Shown here in pieces: positions 33,879 to 46,242 of a stretch of DNA of 64,000 nt. The position numbers were made by a program, and so were the translations under genes. Source of the stretch: Megaleporinus macrocephalus. Lineage: Eukaryota; Chordata; Actinopteri; Characiformes; Anostomidae. Under the pieces are notes generated by a model. It had not been told where the DNA came from and did no database searches. It was given only the letters and a program-made list of their open reading frames with translations. Location: NCBI GenBank assembly GCA_021613375.1, contig CM038709.1, positions 34,305,915 through 34,369,914 on the forward strand, given 5' to 3'. Each line of letters begins with the position of its first letter. Within the stretch, counting starts at the first letter, position 1.

Positions 33879-36800
33879 TCTTTCTCTCTGTATGCACCTG
33901 CAGGCTCTACTCGTGGTCTCTGGTGGTCAACTCGGATTGTAGAGCTGTAGCGAGCACATTCTTCCCCATCCAATTTAGAGGGCAGCAACTGTTTCATGCT
34001 TTTCCACCATACTGGTACACATGTAGAAAAAAAAGTATTCACATGCAGTAATAAAAAACAAATATTCTGACCCTTTTGTTTCACATATTTAATTTGTATG
34101 CAAAATGTGTGTTCTTTTTTTACTCATAAATTTAAATAATAAAGTACATTTTAGCACTATAAAATTATTGTTATGTTGCCAAATTGTTGTTTGCAGTAAT
34201 ACCTTCAAAACATCTTTTATAAGAATAGCTCACTTATTGCAATACATTTTTCCAGAATCCTTTTTAAAAACTTCAATACTTCAGTTTGCCAATGTCATGA
34301 CACTCCCTGTGATGGTCCATAAACTCTCAATGGGTATAGTTTTCTTGGGATCATATGTGTAACTCTTCTTCCTCCTCACATGAGGAGCTGAGTTATTCTA
34401 TAATATGTTATATTTTGTGTTTCATATGACCAGAGTAGATTCCAGTCAGATTTATCTAAATGCTTGAGTGAAAATTCAGACGTGCATTACAGATGCTTTC
34501 TTGGTAAAGCAGTTTCCAATACCTGTGCGATCCCAGTGTGGAAGGTCATAGGTCACTTCAGGGCTTTTTCTTTGACAGAATATACACAGTGAACACCAAA
34601 AGGAGAATAAAAATTATTTCATAGCCAAATCAATTGCATACAAATAAATGATGGACATACAGTCCATTATTTAACCCCATTACAAATTAGGCATATTGAC
34701 AAGCAAAACTGACAAACTTTTCTGTTTGCAACAAGCCAGTCAAACAAGAACAAATAAAATAGTTCAACACATCAATGTAAGCAGATTCTGGAGTCATAAA
34801 GTGAATTATTCACTACCTTTCGTCCACTGTCAACAGTCTAAACATATTTAAATAATGCTGTCAGATAAAGGTGCATGTAGTACTAACCTGCTCTTCCATA
34901 GCCATGCACACACCATGACCAGCACTGGAGCAGTGAGAACCACCACCAGCACAGGGACCAACACTGCAACCAGAGCCACCTCTGAAACAGACAAGAAAGA
35001 CAGACAGACAGAGAACATAACACAACTTAGACACATTTAGCATTTCACAACTGTGTCTAAATATGTGTCAGTTATACGGCAGCAAACAAAAATTATAGTG
35101 TATATTATTATACTGTATAAAGAAATGTGAATACCCTTGATTAAATGACATGTTCACATGATTCTCGAAGATAATGTAACATCTTACAAATGTATTACAT
35201 CTACAAATTTTGTTTTATTTTGTTAGAAAGAAAAACGTGTGCACCAGCCACATTTTATCTTTGGCCATTATTTCAGTGTTAAATTCAGCAAATAAACAGT
35301 AACTGCTGTTCAGGGGCCCCTTGTAGGGTCTCCCATGGCAAACTGGTCCTGGGTGATGGGCCAGACAAAAAGTGATCCAAATAAACCCCCCATGATGACC
35401 ACTACAACAAGGACTCAGCATCCTTTGCCCGGACTAGGGTTACCGGGACCCCACCCTGGAGCCAGGCCTAGGGGAGGGGTTCTCGTGCTTAGATACATGG
35501 GTCCACCCTCCCATGGGCCCACCACCGGTAGGAGGGGAAATGGGGGTCCGGTGCTATGTGGATGGGGTGGCGGTCAAAGGTGAAGGCCTAGGTGGACCGA
35601 TCCTCGGTTACTGAAACTGGTTCTGGGTACATGGAATGCAACATCTCTGGTGGGGAAAGAGCCTGAGCTGGTGTGTGAGGTTGAGAGGTACTAGCTAGAT
35701 ATAGTTGGGCTCACCTGAACACACAGTGTGGGCTCTGGAACCAATATACTTGAGACGGGCTGGACTTTGTTTCACTCTGGAGTTGCCCAGGCAGGAATGG
35801 GTTTATTGGTAGCCCCCTGGCTTGACGCCTGTATATTGGGGTTCTCCCCAATGGAAAAGAGGGTACTTTCCCTGCGTCTTTGGGTTGGGGAACGGGCTCT
35901 GACTGTTGTCTGCGCTTATGTGCCCAACAGTCAGCCTTCTTGGAGTCCTTAGTGGGGGTGCTGGAAAGTGCCCCTACTGGGGACTCCTTTGGTCCGCTGG
36001 GGGACTTCAATGCACATGTGGGCAATGACAGTGAAACCTGGAGGGGAGTGATTGGGAGGAACGGCCTCTCTGATCTGAACTTGAGTGGTGTTTTGTTATT
36101 GGACTTCTGTGCTCATCACAGTTTGTCCATGACGAACACCATGTTCGAGCACAAGGATGTCCATGAGTGCATGTGGCACCAGGACGCCCTAGGCCGCAGT
36201 TCAATGATCGACTTTATAGTCGTGACATGCGACTTGCAGCCATGTGTCTTGGACACTCGGGTAAAGAGAGGAGCTGAGCTGTCAACTGATCACCACCTGG
36301 TGGTCAGTAGGATCAGATGACAGGGGAGGATGCCACACTGACGTGGCAAGCCCAAACAGATAGTGAGGTGAACACCTCGGGTAAGGGAGGTTGTCAAGTT
36401 GAAGAAAGAGTCCTATCGGGCCTTGTTAGCTTGTGGGACTCCAGAGGCAGCTGACGGGTACCAGCGTGCCAAGCAGGCTGGGGCTGAGCCCGGGTGTGGG
36501 AGGAGTTCGGTGAGGCTATGGAAAGTGACTATCAGTCGGCTCCAAGAAGATTCTGGCAAACCTTCAGGTAGCTTAGGCTTTTCACGAACACTGTATATAG
36601 TGAAGGTCGGGAGCTGTTGACCTCAACTAGGGAAGTCATTGCGCGGTGGAAGGAATACTTCGAGGATCTCCTCAATCCCACCAACACACCTTCCGTAGAG
36701 GAGGCAGAATGTGGGGACTCGGACGGGGGCTCGTCTATCACTCTAACATAAGTGGCCAAGGTAGTCAAAAAACTCCTTGGTGGCAGGGCTCCGGGGGTGA

Positions 36801-39800
36801 ATGAGATCCATCCTGAGTTCCTCAAGGTTCTGGATGACACAGGGCTGACATCAGGGGCAGTGCCCCTGGATTGGAAGACTGGGGTGGTTTTAAGAAGGGG
36901 GACCGGAGGGTGTGTTCCAACTATAGGGGAAATCACACTCCTTAGCCATCCATGTAAGGTCTATGAAGGGGTACTGGAGAAGAGAGTCCAGCAGAATCTC
37001 GGACCCAGGAGGAACGATGCGGGTTTCGTCCTGGTTGTGGAACGCTGGACAAGCTAATTACCCTCGCTAGGGTCCTGGAGGGTGCATGGGAGTTTGCTCA
37101 ACCGGTACACATGTGCTTTGTGGATCTGGAAAAGGCATTCAACCTCAGGATACCCTGTGGGGGGTGCTTTGGAAAAATATGGGAAATGGGGCTCATTGCT
37201 ACGGGCCGTCCAGCCCCTATATGAACGTAGCAGGAGCTTGGTTCGCATTGCTGGTAATAAAACGGACTGGTTTTTAGTGAGGGTTGGATTTCGTCAGGGC
37301 TGCCCATTATCACTGGTCCTGTTCATAATTTCTCAGCGCAGCCAGGTGACGGTGGGTGTGCGGTTTGGTTGCCTCTCGATTCCATCTCTGCTTTTTGCAG
37401 ATGATGTGGTCCTGCTATCATCATCAGACCGTGACCTACAGCTCTTGCTGGATCAGTTTGTAGCCGAGTGTGAAGCAGCTGGGATGATGTGAAGCAGCTG
37501 GGATCAGCACCTCCAAATCCATGACCATGGTCCTCAATCGGAAAAGGGTGAAGTGCCCTGTCCAGGTTGGAAATGATCTCCTGCCTCAAGTGGAGGAGTT
37601 TAAGTATCTCGGGGTCTTGTTCACGAGTGAGGGAAGCACGGAGCGGGAGGTTGACAGGCGGACTGGCGCAGCGTCTGCAGTAATGCGGGAGGAGCTAGAG
37701 GAAGTGGCTGGAGAGGGAAGTCTGAATTTCTCTGCTTAGACTGCTACCCCCACAACCCAGATCCCCGGCGGTAGATAATGGATGGATGGATGTATTTGTT
37801 TTCACTCACAATTTTCAAGTCAACAACATAAGCAATTTGACGAGACATGCCCAAACCTTTGCCTACAACTGTATAATTTGTCATTGGAAAATACTAAGAT
37901 TATTATTTTTTTACCATTATGAGGGTGCTGGGGCATGGTGGTGTTCCGAACGTTGGGTGTGTGTGTTGTCCGGCCTTGTAATGGAGGTACAGTGCTTCTT
38001 TTGGGAGGGTGAGCTGCAGGGTAGAATATTCGCGGCCTCGCTGTTTAAAAAACACCCATAGTAAAGCGTTATGTAAAAAAAAAAAAATCTAACTTGACGT
38101 TTTTGATTACTAACATACAAACGTGATTGTTCTGACCTGTATGTAATTGACAGCCAAGCAGCTCTATTTTGAGGGCAATCCTCTGGTACCACTGGGAGGG
38201 GCATATTCTAATAAAACGAGCTTCGATTGGCGGAATGAAGTTGTTCCGCACCTCCTGAAGGTAGTTGGTATTTCCTTGGAAAACCTGACAGTCAGTGGCC
38301 ACAAAACAGTAGACATTTAGTCTTTTATCCATCTGTGTAGTTTCCTGGGATAATGAATGTTTTTGCACATCTTCAACATATGATACACAGTATTGTACAT
38401 TGTATACTGATTCAGTTATTTAAAACAGAAAAGACTAACATTTAACATTTATCCATTCAACACAGCCACTGTTCTTACAAACAGTCATATGTGTGTTTTT
38501 TTCTGAATACAGAGACATTTAAACTCATCTTGGTATTTTTACTGGCCTTTTTAAAGTGATTTTTAGGATTTTTTACTCTGTGTTGCATAGTGTTTGATAT
38601 AATGTTTTCCCTGTGAAACACACCTGCTGCTTCACGTTCTTATAAAATTATATGTCCTCCAAGCACAGAGGACAAAGAAGAAAAAGAAAGCAGAAAAAAT
38701 AGAATTTCTTCTCTTATACAATAAACATAACACACCAAACAAAATACAAGTATGGCACAAATGTCCAAAAACATTTTGGGGCTAATGTAAAAATATTTAA
38801 ATTTAACAGATGCTGCGTTGTGCTTATCTGAGTTATCATTTTGTAGTTTACATATCCCTAAAACATAAATATAAACAAAAATATGAATATCCAGTCAGTT
38901 AATTTAAACAATTAAAGACTATTATCTTATCTATGTAATGAAAGTTAGCTATAACTTTCATTCCATGAATGAATATTAAACCTTTTTTTCAATCTATTTT
39001 TTTTCACTAAAATATCTGAATGCTATTTGTTATAACATGTGTACTCAAAAAGTATCTAATCTGAACAGAGTATTTCAGCAGTGTTAGCTGCAGCCAATCG
39101 GTGCGTGCCTCATTAAGTTGTCTGCCAATCAATAGCTATTCATTATTAATGAGCAGTGAGTGCACTTAAGCAGCAAGGCTCTTAAGATGTACGTACAGTT
39201 TTGCACATCTCCAAGTAAAGACAAAATAGTTGTATATACGCAGTACTGTATACCTTCTCTTGATTTGACCCTGCTTCCTGATAGGCTGTCCAGTCCAGTC
39301 CATCACTGCTGAAGTGCACACGATATGTAGAAACATAAAACTGGTACTCAGATAGAGTGGAGCCAGTAGTGATTATTCCTGAATAGGAGAGAGAACTGAT
39401 TGTTAGCATCCTTCACTGAAGTCCTCCCTTCTCTCCCTCTCAATCTGTCTCACTTTTACCTGTTACTTTTTTGTCTCTCTTAAGATCCACCTGTACCCAC
39501 TGTTTCGAGTCGCTATTTGCAGCTGCCCACGGAAGCCCTGCCCTTTTCAGCCGAGACCCTGAGGGAGCCCAAAGAGAAGGCTTGTTGCCATGATGACCCC
39601 ACTCCCACACTGAGGAGGCGGAAATCTGAGAGTCACTGACCACGCCTGATTCCAGACCCAGAGTGCCATAACAGCCTGCCATATTACAAACAGAAAAAGA
39701 GATCTTATAATATGATTTGTGATATTGTGATAAATGAACTACAGTGTTGTTTAGAGATTGGCACAAACTTTTGGTTTTCACAATCTTTGCTGTCTCAGTT

Positions 39801-42345
39801 TTTTTAGACCCTATTATCAGATGTTTACATGGTATAATGAAGTACAATTTCATACGTGTTAACTTTTTATTGACAAATACATCCAGTTTAAGCAAAGACT
39901 TCATATTTACAGTGTTGACCCTTTTTCTTCAAGACTTCTGTAATTCGCTTCGGCATGCTGGATATCAGATTCTGCGCAAAATCTTGAATGATTGCGACCC
40001 ATTCTTGCAGTGCTTGAAGACTGACCACAGGTCCTCTCTGGGGAGTTTTCTGGCTATGGAACCAAAATTTCAATGTTTTGTTTACCAAGCCACTTAGTTA
40101 TCACTTTTGCCTTGTGACATGGTGCTCCATCATGCTGGAAAAAGCATTGTTCATCTCCAAATTGCCCCTTGATCGTTGGGAGAAGTTGGTGAGACTCATG
40201 GTAGCGCTCACCCTTTCTTCTCCAGACAATCATTTTTCCAGATGTCCCAAACTGTCTGAAGGGGGTTTCATCAGAGAAAATAACTTCACACCAGTCCTCT
40301 GCAGTCCAATGCCTATTCCCAATTCCTGCAGAATTTTAGTCCATCCTTGATATTTTTCTTGGAGAGAAGTGGCTTCTTGACACCAAGCCATCCTCCATAG
40401 GCTGTCGTATTGCTGTGCGTTCAGATGCACTCACACCTGCCCTCTGCCATTCATGAGCAAGCTCAGCACTGTTAGTGACCCGATCTCATAGCTGAATCCT
40501 CTTTAGGAGATGGTCCTGACGCATGCTTGACTTTCCTGCGCACCCTGAAGCTTTCTTTACTGCAATTAGACCACTCTCCTTAAAGTTCTCAATGATTGGA
40601 CAAATGGTTAATTATATTGTTACAAGCAGCAATGTCCTTGCCTTTAAACCCTTTAGATGCAATGCAATGATGACTGCATGTGTTTCTTTAGAGGTAACCA
40701 TGGTTAACAGAAGAAAACTTTATATGTAGTTCCTGCATGTCACACATAGTTAAATTCATGAAACTGCTTTTTTCAAATAAATTTGTCTACCTTAACTTAC
40801 AGGGTACATTGCAGCAAACAAACAAGGAAAATGTGCTAATTTATAAAAAAATATTTTAAAAAGGGACTGTACCAATCTCCCCTGAGGGCTAGACACTGTT
40901 AGTCCTGTCCAAAAGTGCAACAGTCACTCAATAGCAGTAATCAAAATCCTATGAGACAACTTACCACTGGTTTTAAAGGTGAAGAGACTGGGGGAGAGGT
41001 TCCCTCTGGATAGACAAAGAGAGAAATGAAGATGGACAGTACAGTTATGGATTGATCAGTCTCCTCACAAATAATGCAGAAGAACAATTAGAGAAAGCAA
41101 AGAGTGCACAAAGAAAAAACATCTGCAGATTAATACACTTTTCCTCTCTGAATAAAGGGTAAGTAATAAAGCAAAGGAAGGAGGGAGAGAGAGAGACTGA
41201 AAGACAGCACAGCTGTGAGTACTCACGCTACAGAGGTGACATTGTTTGCCAGTGTGTTGTCATAGTGAGGGATGCCTGTGCTGCTGACCACACTGACTGG
41301 CCCCCCTAGCGTGTTTGACACCACACCAGCATGGATACCAGCCAGACATAGCGGCGAGGACTAACATGATTAAGAGAAAGTGAGAAAGACAGAGACAGAT
41401 CACTTTTTACTGCATCAGTGTAATCACAAATACAACTGATATAATACTAGATTCAACATAGACTCATCAAAGACTCCAAAGACAACAATTCCAGGCTAAT
41501 CATCAACACAACAAACAGCAACGATGTTTAGCTAGATGTGTGTGCGTGGCTAATCAACATTAAACAAGAGTCTCTCTCTCTCTCTCTCTCTCTCTCATTG
41601 CCAATTTAATGAGCCATAAGCCACAAGACTGAAAGAAAGGTTTGGTTGATGTCACATCCTGGGAGTGGCATTGTTGTAGTCATACTGTAGTGGGTTTAAA
41701 GTGTGTCATCAAAGCCATTTAGGCCTTTCTATAGAGTTCAGCTTTAATGACACACACACAGTTCCCATAGGCTCTGCCAGACTACAGCTGGAATTAGAAG
41801 AGTTGCCTGTAAAAAGACATTTCTCTCTTTCCCTTTCTCCCTCTGTTTTCTATTTCTGTGTGCTTTTGTTCTCTCCTATTCTCTCTTTCTTTATTTCTAC
41901 CTATATAGTGGTCATCCTCTTTCCCCCTATCACTTTTTTCTCTCTACTGCACATTCTTACACATTCCTTATCTTCTTTTTTGCTCTATTCTCTCTCTGTT
42001 TTGCCCTCTTTTTTCCTCAATCTCTCCCACTTTCTCTTGCTATGACTCTCTCCTCTTCCTCTCTTACCCCCTTTCTCTCTCTCCCAACAGACCAACCACA
42101 GACACCAGGAAAACCCAACACACACACACAGCAAAACAAACAACACTTCCTACTTGCAAAATAAAAACACCACCAGCTTCAGCTGCTGAGAGCTCAACAC
42201 AAGCATACACATGCACCATAGGGCCTGCGCTGTAGAGCTGTCAGCTGGTCTGTATTACAACACTGTTCAGCCAAAAACTGACTAAACATCTCCCATAGAG
42301 ACTCGTTCCCTTTCTCTCTCTCTCAGTTATACACAGACACACACA

Positions 42346-42384
<39 letters not shown>

Positions 42385-43700
42385 CATATAAATACATACA
42401 CGCTACCTATACACATGAAACACACCGCATATAAAGACATACATGACATGCTTGAGTATGTCATGTATTTACCTATTCAGCCTAGAGCAGTTTTGCACCA
42501 CCACCTAATTGCTAAAGTTCTAAGAAGGCTTTTTGAAAGATGTACAACCAAACAAAACAGAGGTCATTTACACAGTCAACTCAAGTGGAGTTTATTGTTA
42601 TTTGCACTGGGGTCCAAAGGCATGTGACCACTAGTGAAACCTGTCAAATTACCTTATAAACACAACAATTTTAGGCCTTAAGATTTTTTTTACCAATTAG
42701 CTTAAATCTTTTGTAAACGATTTCGTTCTTGTACATTTTCAATATACTAAAATATTCTGTTGCTTATTCTCAAGGTTGCATAAACAGACGCCCAGATGCA
42801 CAGATTTTGGGGTCCCACTGTATATTGGGCTCAGTAATAAAAAGCACTTAGGAACAAACAGAGGTTGAAACATGGTTGTACAAAAATAAATTACAATTAT
42901 GTGGACCTTGTTAAAAATACATGATGAATGTAGGATTTTAAAAAAGTCTTCTGTTGTCCTCTTCCAAACATACACACACTGCAACTAAATATACTAAATT
43001 CATTATTTCAACCAAGCAGAAATGTACAGATGCACCCCTTTGACAACAGTCAACTGCACCCTTGATGAAGTCATTAGCCTGGGACCATTAATGAGTCAAC
43101 ATGCAGCCAAAGCAGTGAAACAGTGAGAAACAGTAAAGTACACTGAATCAAAGGCCTTTTGTTACAGTGTACTTACATCTCTGTAGCCATGGGGGATGGT
43201 TCCAGACACCTCACCAAAGTCAGTCAGACACCCCGCAGGACAAAACTTACTAAAGAGAGATTGAAAATGAGCCTTGTACACAAACACATGCATATATGCA
43301 CACAATATCTCAGAGTGTACCTGAACTCAGCTTCATCAAAGTCGTTTCCTTTCTCCAAACAGGTGATCGGATCTGCATGCAGAGAGAACATTAAAAAAAC
43401 CCTTATTTCATCATATCATCCAATTTTTTTCCTAAAAATGACTTTCTCTATCACAGAACATGAACACTTAAACATTATTTTACTGCTGATTTGGCAAATC
43501 ACAGCAAATAGAAAACAACACACTAAAGCTCTACAATTAAACACCAGTTAAAACTAGTAAGGTAACGTACACTTTAGCAGAAGTATTTAAAGCCTAGATA
43601 TCAATACCTTAGGATCTATTTGAAGGTATTAATTCAGAAAATATTAAGCTGAATATATGCAAAATCATTTATAATGTACTTTCTATTGGGAACCTCCTGT

Positions 43701-43779
<79 letters not shown>

Positions 43780-46205
43780 CCTTCCTTCCTTAACACAACA
43801 ATGGACTGACAGGTCTCTAAAGAAGGTTGAGCCTGTCAGCAAACCATCAACTGCTGATGCTTCAGATACTAAACTAACCTGGAATGTTGCGCTCCCTTTA
43901 TGCTCACTTATTAGTAGAGATGGACCGATCAGCGCTTTTGAGGCCGATAGCCGATACCGATCGAGGGCAGGGCTATTCGACACGGCAGGGCTACATGTTA
44001 TTAGTACAAGCAAGTCATGAAACATTGTGGAAACTGGTTTATTACCATTTTTAACCAGCTCTTGTGAAACATACTATTTTTAACTAAATTAGTTGGTCTA
44101 TGTGGGCGTAAACCGCTTGATACAGCTCCGGAAGAGCAACATATGAAAAGTATTTCCTACTAGGAACAGCAGAGCGTGGATCCATGTGGAATATTAAGCG
44201 GCAGAATGAACGTCTTCTACAGCCGAGAAGAGCTGCTTATTTAGAACTATAAAATCACTCACGCTGACTGTGGTTCCTTTAGCTCTCTGGCTGTTGCTGC
44301 TGCTGTACTGTTCGTACCGGTAAGATCTGGTCTGCACGGTTCTCTGGGCTGCCCGTGCTAGCTCTGCTGTTTGCTGATACTGACTGTATTCAGCTGCGCG
44401 GTGTAAGCGCCGTATAAGATTAGTAGTGTTAAATGTCTTTATCTTGGTTCCCCCCGCGAGAGACGCTGATTTTACTAATTTTACAGATGTTACAAACTGC
44501 CCTGGATGAGCCTGAGTCATATACGGTAACAAACTGCCAGACAGACAATGTTTTCTTTTCGCACATGCGGTGAACGCTTAAACTGTTCTCGCAAAGCTGC
44601 TGCTTTAGTCAGTCTGACGAAAACGAAACGGTATGTATTTCCAGAATTGCAGGAACCTGGCTGGAGGGGGTTTCACGCAGGGATCCTCTTCCTGGATGAA
44701 ACACTAGCTGTAAATACAGAAATTAGGCTCATTTGTTTACCGCCATTGATCGGCTCTCGAGAACGCCCGATCGCCGATCACATATTTTGATTCAAAATCA
44801 GCCGATACCGATACATGGCCGATCGATCCTTACATCTCTACTTATTAGTATAATGTTTTTCAGCTGTGCATCACAATTGAGCAAGGGTGTCCTAACAACC
44901 AATTAGCCCAATAACATCCTTAACTTGGATTGGCAGACATGGGACCAAGTCACTAAGTTGCAAGTAACAAGTAAGTCTCAAGTCTTGACAGCCAAGTCTT
45001 GAGTCAATACAAGCGAGTCTTGAGTCAAGTCCCAAGTCTAACTTCGAGTCCTAGTCAAGTCACCAGATGTAATGTCATTTTAGTATTTAACACAATTAAT
45101 GCAGCTGATTAGTAGTATATTAAACTGACATTAATAAAACATTAACTTTTTAAAGTTTGTATTATAACAAAAATAACTTGCATATGAAATTAGATTATTT
45201 CAAGCAGTTCCTCATTACCAGTCCATTAACAAGTTAAAATAGGTTCTAAAGCAGAAAAATCACTAAAATGTGGAGGCAGTGGGCCTCAAAGGACAAGGTT
45301 GAGAAACACTGCACTATATGGAAGTATTAGTACCCATTACATAGATCCGGTCTCAGCAGTTCTAACAGCATGTGTGAACTCTGCAGTAGCTCTGCATGTA
45401 CTGATCAGTGTTTGGCACTTTTCTGCACTACCTGAACACTTTCTGTCTGAGATACTGTGGTTCCTAAATGCTTTAATTTTTCAGTACCCTAGCGTTACAG
45501 CACTATTCAATACAAAATGATCCAGTTATTTGATTCCTGTAACACAGCACAGCGTGGATCACAGTAAGCGTTACTACTGCAGATCAAAATAAGAATGACA
45601 CGTAAAGCTTATACCTAGACCTTAGCTACCTCAACATTTCTTCTGTGAGTTCATATGGACCAGCTTCAAAATCACACTAGGTTCGATAAGGAGGGCTTTG
45701 ACTGAAATGCAAAAGACAGAATGCAGGGCTCTGGAGTTACAATTAGGTATTTATTGACTAATAAAAAAAAGATCTGAGTCCTTCAAATAATTTGTGAGAC
45801 AGATATGTATGAGCAATGTTGAGCATAAATGCAAGAAAAGTGAAAGGAGCAGTCTCAGTCGATATAAAAAATGGGGAAAAAATACAAATAAATATAAAAT
45901 GAAATAGCTCTCTCTCTCTCTTGGCTTGAGAAAAAATAGAAATAAATAGAGCTTTTCTAGTCAACGAAGCAAGTCAGTGCTTTGCAACAACATATAAGGA
46001 AAAAATAGTACAAAGAAACCCACAGTTAACAGTACCTTAACGCATGAATGAAAACTAGTTTTTACACAACTTGAGTTTTTTTTTTTGCTGTTATTCTTGT
46101 TTTTTAATTCTTCGTATTTATGTAATGTTTTTTCCTCAATGTTCCTCCTTTTCCTTTTGGCTTTTTAACGTCTGAAAGTGTTCTTCACTACCTGGGTAGA
46201 CTCAT

Positions 46206-46242
<37 letters not shown>

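Noticed and set aside
35711..36204. Minus-strand frames over the Rex3 element
   Set aside because: They are the antisense of its endonuclease domain.
43669..44025. Frames with repeated YI across the TA microsatellite
   Set aside because: Microsatellite translation, no gene.
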